DNA of 13,214 nucleotides from Acidimicrobiaceae bacterium (GTDB lineage Bacteria > Actinomycetota > Acidimicrobiia > Acidimicrobiales > Bog-793), in the NCBI GenBank assembly GCA_027306715.1, contig DAHUZG010000225.1:1-13214 (forward strand), given 5' to 3'. Both the position numbers and the translations under genes were made by a program. Position 1 is the stretch's first letter; each line of letters begins with the position of its first letter. Positions 7,460-13,214 of this stretch are shown here, piece by piece. The notes under the pieces are model-generated. The model did not search any database, had not been told where the DNA came from, and saw only the letters and a program-made list of their open reading frames with translations.

Positions 7460-8707
7460 ATGCTCGGCCCACTCGGGCGTCCGAACCTCTCCGGTCCGCG
7501 CCGTTCCCGGCGTCGGGTCGTGCTCGCTGCTGTCGGCCTTGTCGTCGTCGCCCTTGCTGTCGCCGAGATCGTCAACGAGGTCGTGGCCTCGTCGGGCCCG
7601 GCGGCGCGGCGCGCCGATCGGAGCTGGAGCGCGGCGGCGTCGGCCATCATGGAGCAGTCCGGTCGCCTCGCTGTCGAGGTGCGCCAGCTGCGCGCCGCCA
7701 GCCCGGCGGTCGCCAGCCGGCGACTGACCCTCGAGGAGACGCTCGCCTCGCTGCAGCAGGCGGCGACGGCCGAGCAGCGCGCCCTCGGCGGCATCGGGCT
7801 CTCGCCGCCGCCAGGGCGATCCTCCGCTGACGCCGCGACGGCGCTCGACGATCGGGCACGAGGTGCCGGCGAGCTCGCTGCCGGCATCGAAGCCGCTATC
7901 GGCGGTCCGGTCGCAGCCGCCGGCGCGCCGGCGCTGTTGCAGCGTGCCTCGGCGAGCCTCGAGAGCGCCGACGCCGCCGCAGCGGCCTTCGAGCGGAGCC
8001 TGCCGAGAGGGCTCGACCCGCCGCCGTCGTCGTTGACACGGTGGGTGCGCGTCCCTGGCGCCTGGGCGCCGGGGGCACTGCACCAGTGGGCCGCAGCGAT
8101 GGCCGCGATGCCGGCGCTTCGCAGTGAGCAGTCGCTTCAGATCCTCGACGTCTCGCTGACCCCGTCCCCGGAGCGGATCTGCCCGCCGCTCCCCCAGCCG
8201 CCCTGCAGCACGACGACCACCACGACGACGACGTCCCCCCCGCTGACCACCACGACGAGCACGACCACCACGACGAGCACGACGACGACCACGACCACCC
8301 TGCCGGGAGGTCGAGGGCGACGGGGGAGCCGGCCGACCACGACGACGAGCTCGACCACCACGACGACGCTGCCGACGACCACGACGACCTTGCAGGTCCC
8401 GCCACAGGGCTCGCTCTCGGTGCTCGGGCGCACCGCTCACGTCGTCGTCGACGTCGTCGTCCGCAACACCGGCAACGTCGACCTCCGACGGCTCGTCGTG
8501 GATGCCGCGCTCGCCCCCCTCAAGGGATCGACGCAGGGTGGCGGAGCGAGCACGACGATCGGCCAGCTGGCACCCGACGCGGCCCGCTACCTGCGGTTGC
8601 GAGCGATCCGCACGGCACCCGGGCAGTACCGGCTGACCGTCACCGCCGCCGCCGGCGCGGTCGCTGCCCCGGCCGAGCACGTAGCCCTCGAGGTCAGCAG
8701 CGGCTGA
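7460..8707 (+). CDS. Membrane-anchored protein with Thr-rich linker and C-terminal beta domain
   Basis: I do not recognise a named family. The 415-residue protein begins with a basic stretch (RRSRRR, 14-19), then a single hydrophobic helix (about 20-38), so the remainder should lie outside the membrane. Residues ~50-225 are Ala/Leu/Glu-rich and look helical, possibly coiled-coil. Residues ~250-311 are a mucin-like tract of Thr/Ser runs broken by Pro and a GGRGRRGSRP block; such tracts are often cell-wall-spanning and O-glycosylated in actinobacteria. The C-terminal ~100 residues (about 313-415) look like a small beta-sandwich, with VVVRNTGNVDL resembling CARDB/NEW1-type Ig-like domains. The ATG start lacks a clear ribosome binding site but gives a positive-inside N-terminus. 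It follows sqd1 after a hairpin and is convergent with larC. Confidence 0.75.
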   Translation: MLGPLGRPNLSGPRRSRRRVVLAAVGLVVVALAVAEIVNEVVASSGPAARRADRSWSAAASAIMEQSGRLAVEVRQLRAASPAVASRRLTLEETLASLQQAATAEQRALGGIGLSPPPGRSSADAATALDDRARGAGELAAGIEAAIGGPVAAAGAPALLQRASASLESADAAAAAFERSLPRGLDPPPSSLTRWVRVPGAWAPGALHQWAAAMAAMPALRSEQSLQILDVSLTPSPERICPPLPQPPCSTTTTTTTTSPPLTTTTSTTTTTSTTTTTTTLPGGRGRRGSRPTTTTSSTTTTTLPTTTTTLQVPPQGSLSVLGRTAHVVVDVVVRNTGNVDLRRLVVDAALAPLKGSTQGGGASTTIGQLAPDAARYLRLRAIRTAPGQYRLTVTAAAGAVAAPAEHVALEVSSG

Positions 8708-8710
8708 GCG

Positions 8711-8735
8711 CGGTGACCGGTCTCCCGGTTGACCG
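8711..8735. terminator. Imperfect hairpin between convergent genes
   Basis: ACCGG (8716-8720) pairs with CCGGT (8725-8729) across a TCTC loop. CGGT (8711-8714) pairs with ACCG (8732-8735) beyond a small internal bulge. It lies just after the Thr-rich protein gene and before the 3' end of larC, so it may terminate one or both. Confidence 0.4.
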
Positions 8736-8742
8736 CCCGGCC

Positions 8743-8784
8743 GCCGTCACCCGCAGGCCGTCACCCGCAGGCCGTCACCCGCCG
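8743..8784. repeat. Three tandem copies of a 14-bp unit at the larC 3' end
   Basis: GCCGTCACCCGCAG occurs exactly at 8743-8756 and 8757-8770. A third copy at 8771-8784 ends CCG instead of CAG. The third copy contains the larC stop codon (8775-8777, minus strand), so the array looks like a duplication of the larC end into the intergenic space. Confidence 0.9.
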
Positions 8785-10004
8785 GGGCCGTCGATCGAGC
8801 GCCACGCCTCTTCGGCGAGCCGGCTGACCTCACGTACCGGCAAGCGCAAGGTGGCCGCCGCCAGCGCCGCGTCGTCGTGCTCGGCCTTCACCCGCCCGGG
8901 GCTCACCTTCACCCGCACCAGCTCGCCGCCGACCTCGACGGACTCGAGGCGGCGGGGCGCGGCGTAGCGCTCGACGACCTGGGCCCGCACGCCGAGCGAG
9001 CCGCTCTCGGCGGTGAGCAGGAGGCGCAGCTGGTGCCCGAGGGCGAGGTCGGCAAGGCAGCTGACGACCTGGCCGGGACGGCCCTTCTTCATCATCACCG
9101 GTGTCGACCAGGCATCGAGGGCGCCTCCCTCGAGCAGCGCCGAGACGGTGTCGGCGACCTGTTCGCCGGTCGCGTCGTCGAGGTTGGTCTCGAGCAGGAC
9201 GAGCGGCTGGGCGGCGGGCTCGGCCGCCGACGGCTGACCCGAGCCGCCCGCAGCGTCGCGGCGGCCGAGCACGACCTGGATGCAGTTGGGCATCCCGTCG
9301 AGCTCGCTGCTCCCCGCCCCGTAGCCGGTCACCTCGACGGTCATCGCCGGCATCGGTCCGAACCCCGACGCCGAGGCGACAAGCAGCGCTGCACCCGTCG
9401 GCGTCGTCAGCTCGACGGGCACGTCGAGCCCGACCACCGGCGCCCCGGCGAGCAGCTCGAGCGCCGCCGGGCTCGGGTTCGGCAGGATGCCGTGAGCGGT
9501 TCGCACCACACCCGTGCCCGTCCGCACGGCGCTCGCGGTGACCTCGTCGACAGCGAGCACCTCGAGGGCGGCTGCGGTGCCGACGACGTCGATGATCGTG
9601 TCGTGGCCGCCAAGCTCGTGGAAATGGACCTGGTCCGGCAGCCGCCGGTGCAGCCTCCCCTCGACCTCGGCGAGGGCGGAGAAGGCGGCGAGCGACCGCC
9701 TCTGGACGCGCCGGGGCAGCCGCGCCTCGTCGAGGATGGCGCGGATGTCGGCGAAGGTGCGGGCGGCGCCGTCCTCGGCGACCTCGACGACAGCTCGGGT
9801 GGCGGCGATGCCGTTGCGCATCACCGGGACGGCCTCGATGCTCCAGCCCTCGAGCGGCAGGCGAGCCAGCAGTGCCCGCAGCTCGGACTCGTCGGCGCCG
9901 GCGTCGAGCAGCGAGCCGAGGACCATGTCGCCGGCGATGCCGGCAAAGCAGTGGAACCAGGCGATCCGCGCCACGCCGGCGGTGTCCTGCCGGGAGGACC
10001 TCAC
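8775..10004 (-). CDS. larC: LarC: nickel insertion enzyme of nickel-pincer cofactor synthesis
   Basis: LarC inserts nickel into pyridinium-3,5-bisthiocarboxylic acid mononucleotide, using CTP, to make the pincer cofactor of lactate racemase and related LarA enzymes. The 409-residue product has the family blocks in order: WFHCFAGIAGDM (16-27), HFHELGGHDTIIDVVG (127-142), LTTPTGAALL (199-208), ETNLDDATGEQVADT (272-286) and MMKKGRPG (304-311). In Lactobacillus plantarum the two halves are joined by a programmed frameshift; here they are one continuous frame. A low-complexity Gly/Ala/Gln linker (about 249-267) lies between the halves. The GTG at 10004 is favoured because it overlaps the larB stop as GTGA, although a second GTG at residue 11 (VARIAWF) is possible. 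larA and larE are not in this window. Confidence 0.95.
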   Translation of the reverse strand: MRSSRQDTAGVARIAWFHCFAGIAGDMVLGSLLDAGADESELRALLARLPLEGWSIEAVPVMRNGIAATRAVVEVAEDGAARTFADIRAILDEARLPRRVQRRSLAAFSALAEVEGRLHRRLPDQVHFHELGGHDTIIDVVGTAAALEVLAVDEVTASAVRTGTGVVRTAHGILPNPSPAALELLAGAPVVGLDVPVELTTPTGAALLVASASGFGPMPAMTVEVTGYGAGSSELDGMPNCIQVVLGRRDAAGGSGQPSAAEPAAQPLVLLETNLDDATGEQVADTVSALLEGGALDAWSTPVMMKKGRPGQVVSCLADLALGHQLRLLLTAESGSLGVRAQVVERYAAPRRLESVEVGGELVRVKVSPGRVKAEHDDAALAAATLRLPVREVSRLAEEAWRSIDGPGG

Positions 10005-10759
10005 GCGAGCATCCTCACGACGGCGCTGGCGGCCCCGAACCCGTTGTCGATGCCGACGACGGTGACCCCGGCGGCACAGGAGGCGTGCATCGCCAGCAGT
10101 GCCGTCACCCCCTCGAGCGAGGCGCCGTAGCCGACGCTCGTCGGCACGGCGACGACGGGAGCTCCGGTGAGGCCGCCGACGACACTGGCGAGAGCCCCCT
10201 CCATGCCTGCCACGACGACGACGGCGTCCGCCTTGGCGAGCTCGTCGAGCCCGGCGAGGAGACGGTGCAGCCCGGCGACGCCGCAGTCAGCGAGCAGCGC
10301 CGGCTCGAAGCCGTAGGCGCGCAGCGTGGCCCGGCACTCGGCGGCCACCGGGAGGTCGGCGGTGCCCGCCGTGACGACGAGGACGCGCCGCGTCCGCGCC
10401 GGGGTCGCCCGCCAGACCACCGTCCGCAGCGCCGCCGGCTCGCCGAGCGGCGGGGTGACCTCGCCACCGGGGCTGCGCTCGAGGGCCGCTCGCACCTGCT
10501 CCGGCCCGGCGCGGGGGAGAAGGACCGGGCCCGAGCCATTCTTGAGCAGCTCGTCGACGATCGCGGCGCACTGCTCGGGTGTCTTGCCCGGCCCGTAGAC
10601 GGCTTCGGCGAAACCCTGGCGGGCGAGCCGGTCGTGATCGACCCGGGCGTATCCGAGGTCGGCGTAGAGCATCCGGCGGAGCCGGCCGACGGCCTCGTCG
10701 GAGCCGCAAGCGCCGCGCCGCAGCTCCTCGAGCAGCTCGTTGAGCTCCTCGTCGTTCAT
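10001..10759 (-). CDS. larB: LarB: pyridinium-3,5-biscarboxylic acid mononucleotide synthase
   Basis: LarB carboxylates and hydrolyses nicotinic acid adenine dinucleotide in the first step of nickel-pincer cofactor synthesis. The 252-residue product has a helical N-terminal region and a C-terminal PurE-like domain (about 120-252). Family blocks seen are VVTAGTADLPVAAE (128-141), VVVAGMEGALASVVGGL (181-197), PTSVGYGAS (206-214) and CAAGVTVVGIDNGFGA (228-243). C228 is probably the catalytic cysteine known from the family. The ATG at 10759 gives the typical acidic start MNDEELNELL; no strong ribosome binding site is seen. It is translationally coupled to larC by a 4-base overlap and divergent from pheA. 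Confidence 0.94.
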   Translation of the reverse strand: MNDEELNELLEELRRGACGSDEAVGRLRRMLYADLGYARVDHDRLARQGFAEAVYGPGKTPEQCAAIVDELLKNGSGPVLLPRAGPEQVRAALERSPGGEVTPPLGEPAALRTVVWRATPARTRRVLVVTAGTADLPVAAECRATLRAYGFEPALLADCGVAGLHRLLAGLDELAKADAVVVVAGMEGALASVVGGLTGAPVVAVPTSVGYGASLEGVTALLAMHASCAAGVTVVGIDNGFGAASAVVRMLA

Positions 10760-10854
10760 CGGGCGATGAGCAGCGCCGGCGCGGCCGGCAGCCTCGGCTG
10801 GTGGGTCATGCGGTCACCTATCCTGCCAGGGATGCCGACGTCTTCCTCCCATCC
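10760..10854. promoter_or_regulatory. Divergent larB-pheA promoter region with mini-ORF
   Basis: This short divergent region has TATCCT at 10818-10823, which fits a TANNNT -10 box. Eight bases later comes ATG 10832, the start of an eight-codon ORF (MPTSSSHP) whose TGA overlaps the GTG start of pheA as GTGA. A transcript starting at or near 10832 would be leaderless. No convincing -35 or larB promoter is visible. Confidence 0.4.
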
Positions 10855-11808
10855 GTGAGCCCGGGCAGCGGCCGGGGGCGGCGGATCGCCTATCTCGGGC
10901 CGCGTGGCACCTTCAGCGAGGAGGCGCTGCTCGCCGCCGCCGATCTCGCCGACGGCGACCTCGTGCCCCTGGCGACTATCGAGGAGGCGGTCGACGCCGC
11001 CGAGCAGCGGCTCGTCGACGCCGCCTTCTTGCCGATCGAGAACTCGATCGAAGGCTCGGTCAACGCCAGCTTGGACCGCCTCATCTTCGACGCCGACCTG
11101 CTCATCCAGCGCGAGGTCGTGCTCGACGTCCACCTCGACCTGCTGGCGCCCGCGGGCACGAGCCTCGCCGCGGTGAGGACCGTCCTCTCCTTCCCGGTGG
11201 CGACGGCGCAATGCCGGCGCTTCCTCGCCACGCATCTCCCGTCGGCCTCCGTCGTCCCCGCCGGGTCGACCGCCGACGCCGCGCGCCTCGTCGCCGAGCG
11301 CGGCGAGCCGGACCTGGCGGCGGTGGCGCCGGGCATCAACGCCGAGCTCTACGGCCTCGAGGCGCTCGCCCGCGCCATCGAGGATCACGGCGGCAACCAG
11401 ACCCGTTTCGTGCTCGCCGCCCCCGAGGAGGTGCCGCCTCCGACCGGTCACGACAAGACCTCCATCGTCTGCTTCCAGCACGCCGACCGGCCGGGCAGCC
11501 TGCACCAGATCCTCGGCCAGTTCGCCGCCAGGAACCTCAACCTGACGCGCATCGAGTCGCGACCGACCAAGCGGGCGCTCGGCGACTACTGCTTTGTCAT
11601 CGACGTCGAGGGTCACGTCGCCGACCGGCTCCTCGCCGACTGCCTCGAGGAGCTGCACGTCGATCTCGAAGCGGTCAAGTTCCTCGGCTCGTACCCGGCC
11701 GTCGGCGCCGGCTCGGCGGCGATCCGCGCCGAGATCGCGGCGCGCAGGCTCGAGGCCAAGGCCTGGCTCGACGGCTTCCGCCGGCGCGCCGGAAGCGGGC
11801 AGCCGTAG
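10855..11808 (+). CDS. pheA: Prephenate dehydratase with ACT regulatory domain
   Basis: This enzyme converts prephenate to phenylpyruvate in phenylalanine synthesis and is normally feedback-controlled by phenylalanine. From GTG 10855 the protein has 317 residues. The catalytic domain is about 10-190, starting IAYLGPRGTFSEEAL (11-25), with FLPIENSIEGSV (58-69), STADAARLV (138-146) and the catalytic TRF at 183-185 in NQTRF. The ACT domain is about 201-280, with GSLHQIL (214-220) and the Phe-binding ESRP (234-237). The usual SHPQ block reads SFPV (112-115), a mild departure. No chorismate mutase domain is present, so it is the monofunctional type. The alternative GTG at 10801 adds 18 residues unlike the family, whereas GTG 10855 overlaps a mini-ORF stop and sits close to the first strand; I prefer the latter. 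Confidence 0.93.
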   Translation: MSPGSGRGRRIAYLGPRGTFSEEALLAAADLADGDLVPLATIEEAVDAAEQRLVDAAFLPIENSIEGSVNASLDRLIFDADLLIQREVVLDVHLDLLAPAGTSLAAVRTVLSFPVATAQCRRFLATHLPSASVVPAGSTADAARLVAERGEPDLAAVAPGINAELYGLEALARAIEDHGGNQTRFVLAAPEEVPPPTGHDKTSIVCFQHADRPGSLHQILGQFAARNLNLTRIESRPTKRALGDYCFVIDVEGHVADRLLADCLEELHVDLEAVKFLGSYPAVGAGSAAIRAEIAARRLEAKAWLDGFRRRAGSGQP

Positions 11809-11900
11809 CGGCCCGCGGTGGCAGACTGGCGGGCGCACCGCCGGCTGCGGCGTCGGCGACACGTGAGCCGCCGGCGGGCGCTGCCGCCCGGAAGGTCGCG
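11809..11900. other. pheA to tRNA-Ser spacer
   Basis: A 6-bp hairpin with a tetraloop, CGGGCG (11875-11880) and CGCCCG (11885-11890), lies 10 bases before the tRNA. It could be a pheA terminator or simply GC-rich sequence. No reading frame or clear promoter is seen here. Confidence 0.35.
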
Positions 11901-11988
11901 GGAGGGATGGCAGAGCGGACGATTGCGACGGTCTTGAAAACCGTTGTCCCGCAAGGGACCGGGGGTTCGAATCCCCCTCCCTCCGCCA
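11901..11988 (+). tRNA. tRNA-Ser (anticodon TGA), CCA encoded
   Basis: The acceptor stem is GGAGGGA (11901-11907) with TCCCTCC (11978-11984), followed by discriminator G (11985) and an encoded CCA (11986-11988). The anticodon stem ACGGT/ACCGT encloses CTTGAAA, giving anticodon TGA for UCA codons. A long variable arm (TGTCCCGCAAGGGA) is typical of serine tRNAs, and the T arm GGGGGTTCGAATCCCCC is perfect. An integrase gene starts 64 bases downstream, so the tRNA 3' end is probably the attachment site of an integrated element. Confidence 0.97.
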
Positions 11989-12019
11989 GGTAGAGCCGTT
12001 GCGGCCCAGCCGAAGCCTT

Positions 12020-12041
12020 GTAGTCGGACTACCGTAGGACT
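12020..12041 (+). promoter_or_regulatory. Paired TCGGACT-N6-GGACT motif before the integrase (candidate arm site)
   Basis: TCGGACT at 12024-12030 and GGACT at 12037-12041 are 11 bp apart, about one helical turn. The first overlaps a small palindrome, GTAGTCGGACTAC (12020-12032). The same pair, with the same spacing but inverted, lies after the integrase at 13039-13056. The position between tRNA and integrase suits an arm-type recombinase site; this is inference. Confidence 0.4.
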
Positions 12042-12052
12042 GCAATAGCAGC

Positions 12053-13008
12053 GTGCGAGGAACCAAGGCCGAGATCAGCCCCGGCGTGTGGCGACTCCGG
12101 GTCTACGTGGGGCGCGATGCCAAGGGCCAGCCCATCCAGCGGTCACGGACCATTCGCACGGGTGACGGCAGAGCCGGATCCGGCGTCAGGGAGGCCGAGC
12201 GCCAGCTTGCCGCACTGGTCGCCGACGCGGCGAAGGGCAACACGGCCACGGGCACCGAGACGGTCGGGGATCTGCTCGACCGCTTCCTCGAGCACGCACA
12301 GACGCTCGGCAGGTCACCGACGACCCTCAAGGAGTACCGGCGCATCACTGAGGCCATCTTGAGGCCGGAGCTCGGTCGACTACGGCTGGCACGCCTGACC
12401 GCCGTGGATCTCGACCGGCTCTACGCCACCCTTGTCTCGAGAGGGCTCAAGCCGCTCACGGTGCGCCACGCGGGGAGCTCTGTGCGCTTCGCTGGCCCGA
12501 CGTGGACTGGCAGGCCCGCACCCTGCGCATCGCCAGGTCGGTCTATGAGACGCCTGGCGGAGGCTGGGCCGAGAAGGCGACAAAGACCCACGCCGTGCGC
12601 AGGGTGGGGCTCGACGACCTGGCGATCGAGGTGCTCAACCGTCACCGTGCCGCTGTCGACAAGTTGGCCGCGCACCTGGGGGTCGGGGTGGGTTCCGATG
12701 CATTCCTATTCAGTCGGTCACCGGCTGGGCTCGAGCCAATCCGCCCCGAGGTCGTCTCGAAGTTCGCGAAGCGTGTTGCCGACAAGGTCGGCATCGACAC
12801 GCACATGCACGCGCTGAGGCATTTCTCGGCGACCGAGGCAATCGGTGCTGGCTTCGACCCCGTGACGGTTGGTAACCGGCTCGGACACGCTGACCCGAGC
12901 ATCACGCTGCGCGTCTACAGCCATGCAATCGAGTCCCGCGACAAGGAGCTGGCGGCGAGCCTCGGACGAAAGCTTCGCGTCGAGCTGGGACGATGCTCCC
13001 ACCGGTAG
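12053..13008 (+). pseudogene. Tyrosine-recombinase integrase, broken by internal deletion and frameshift
   Basis: This is a site-specific tyrosine integrase of the actinobacterial tRNA-integrating type. The first frame, from GTG 12053, encodes the N-terminal arm-binding region (GVWRLRVYVGRDAKGQP) and the core-binding SAM-like domain (TVGDLLDRFLEHAQTLGRS through GLKPLTVRH), ending at 12469. The next bases continue in another frame directly with RGELCALRWPDVD (from 12469). All later catalytic residues are there: the Arg of RGEL, the Lys of KTH, H-x-x-R in HALRH, the His of LGHADPS and the nucleophile Tyr in RVYSH. Compared with intact relatives as I remember them, some 70-80 residues (end of the core-binding domain and start of the catalytic domain) are missing, and the join shifts the frame. 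The gene is therefore very unlikely to make active integrase. Its place beside tRNA-Ser marks an old insertion. Confidence 0.85.
12502..13008 (+). CDS. Remnant reading frame of the integrase catalytic domain
   Basis: This is the downstream, frame-shifted part of the broken integrase, listed because it remains open for 168 codons. GTG 12502 is only an internal codon of the former gene (DVDWQARTL) and has no ribosome binding site. If it were used, the product would lack the first catalytic Arg (RGEL, 12469-12480) and the DNA-binding arm, so it should be inactive. The His-x-x-Arg, His and Tyr residues are intact. Confidence 0.5.
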   Translation: MDWQARTLRIARSVYETPGGGWAEKATKTHAVRRVGLDDLAIEVLNRHRAAVDKLAAHLGVGVGSDAFLFSRSPAGLEPIRPEVVSKFAKRVADKVGIDTHMHALRHFSATEAIGAGFDPVTVGNRLGHADPSITLRVYSHAIESRDKELAASLGRKLRVELGRCSHR

Positions 13009-13038
13009 TCGGCGCTCGTGAAGATTCGCGGGAGTAGT

Positions 13039-13056
13039 AGTCCAGGAGCAGTCCGA
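13039..13056 (-). promoter_or_regulatory. Inverted copy of the TCGGACT-N6-GGACT motif after the integrase
   Basis: On the minus strand TCGGACT (13056-13050) is followed after six bases by GGACT (13043-13039). This matches the spacing and order of the motif at 12024-12041, in opposite orientation. Together they bracket the integrase remnant. Confidence 0.4.
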
Positions 13057-13139
13057 AACTGGAAGACCGCTGAGCCCGACTGTTAGCCCGAACTTACCCC
13101 GCCGATAGCGGTCATTTTCGCACCCCGACCTGCACTTGC

Positions 13140-13154
13140 TGGTAATGATTGTCA
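13140..13154. promoter_or_regulatory. Fur/Zur-like operator
   Basis: TGGTAATGATTGTCA matches the 7-1-7 Fur-family consensus TGATAATNATTATCA at all but two of the defined positions (3rd and 12th). It lies in an AT-rich patch, overlaps a possible -35 element TTGTCA (13149-13154), and is 33 bases before a candidate ATG at 13188. Fur, Zur and Mur boxes cannot be told apart by eye. Confidence 0.45.
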
Positions 13155-13187
13155 TAAGATTGTAGCCACTAAACAGTTGCCAGGCGA

Positions 13188-13214
13188 ATGACAATTTGGA
13201 TGACCCGAGTCTTT
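13188..13214 (+). CDS. Possible start of a gene running off the right edge (3' partial)
   Basis: ATG at 13188 and an in-frame ATG at 13200 open a frame (MTIWMTRVF...) that continues to the edge. Only nine codons are visible, there is no good ribosome binding site, and the family cannot be recognised. The Fur-like box just upstream is the main reason to suspect a metal-regulated gene here. Confidence 0.2.

Larger units (their letters stand above)
13009..13214. other. Right-hand accessory region of the integrated element
   Basis: This 206-base stretch holds no convincing gene wholly inside it. It is GC-rich up to about 13080 and distinctly more AT-rich after that, unlike the rest of the window. 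It carries the inverted GGACT pair, a Fur-like operator and a possible gene start at the edge, each listed separately. An 8-bp inverted repeat, ATTGTCAT (13148-13155) and ATGACAAT (13188-13195), brackets the possible promoter. Confidence 0.5.

Noticed and set aside
8207..8395. ACC/ACG triplet array as a possible CRISPR or microsatellite
   Set aside because: There are no spacers or constant-length repeats; it is the in-frame codon run for the Thr-rich linker.
8877..10130. A 417-codon plus-strand open frame opposite larC
   Set aside because: It mirrors codons of a well-conserved LarC; the translation is low-complexity Arg/Gly/Pro-rich with no family motif, as is typical of antisense frames in GC-rich DNA.
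10756..12066. A 436-codon minus-strand open frame opposite pheA and tRNA-Ser
   Set aside because: It spans an antisense tRNA and a clear prephenate dehydratase; no domain is visible.
13005..13012. GTAGTCGG direct repeat with 12020-12027 as an attachment core
   Set aside because: Eight bases only, it overlaps the integrase stop codon, and it is not part of the tRNA; too weak to call.
12718..13194. A 158-codon minus-strand open frame from TTG 13194
   Set aside because: It is largely antisense to the integrase catalytic residues and shows no recognisable motif.
11960..13214. A second copy of the tRNA-Ser 3' end as an attR site
   Set aside because: No repeat of the T arm/acceptor sequence appears downstream within the window; the far end of the element, if any, is outside.

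Overview
The window is very GC-rich, and most genes overlap or are tightly spaced. It reads as a chromosomal segment of an actinobacterium. The supporting signs are a qcrC-qcrA-qcrB order with a three-membrane-segment Rieske protein and a PDWY-type cytochrome b, actinobacterial-style GTG starts, and a Ser/Thr-tract surface protein of the sort common in Acidimicrobiia. The lineage is an inference; there is no rRNA or other decisive marker.

Layout. (1) Bases 1-3378 hold the cytochrome bc1 complex operon: qcrC (5' end outside the window), qcrA and qcrB, with overlapping stop/start codons. A DHA2-type MFS exporter follows (to 4904) and may be translationally coupled through a non-standard CTG start. 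(2) A strong hairpin (4927-4950) separates this block from minus-strand tRNA-Thr(TGT) and a minus-strand PAP2-fold membrane protein that lacks several catalytic residues. (3) Divergently, 6204-7403 encodes a clear Sqd1/SqdB UDP-sulfoquinovose synthase, which ends in a 17-bp hairpin. Next is a membrane-anchored protein with a long Thr-rich linker (7460-8707). (4) On the minus strand, larB and larC (10759 down to 8775) overlap by 4 bases and encode two of the three enzymes that build the nickel-pincer nucleotide cofactor. (5) Divergent from larB is pheA (prephenate dehydratase with ACT domain), perhaps preceded by an eight-codon mini-ORF on a leaderless transcript. (6) tRNA-Ser(TGA) at 11901-11988 is the likely attachment site of an integrative element. 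Just after it lies a tyrosine integrase gene broken by an internal deletion and frameshift. The last ~130 bases are visibly more AT-rich and carry a Fur/Zur-like operator, probably controlling a gene that starts at or beyond the right edge.

Functionally, sections 1-5 are ordinary chromosomal metabolism: respiration, efflux, sulfolipid or sulfoglycan precursor, nickel cofactor and phenylalanine synthesis. Section 6 is accessory DNA. I do not see a complete new defence or biosynthetic system. The least ordinary signals are: paired, inverted TCGGACT-N6-GGACT motifs flanking the decayed integrase; the catalytically degenerate PAP2 protein; the Fur-type box at the edge; the possible CTG-coupled start of the exporter; the mini-ORF before pheA; and the sqd1/Thr-rich protein neighbourhood.
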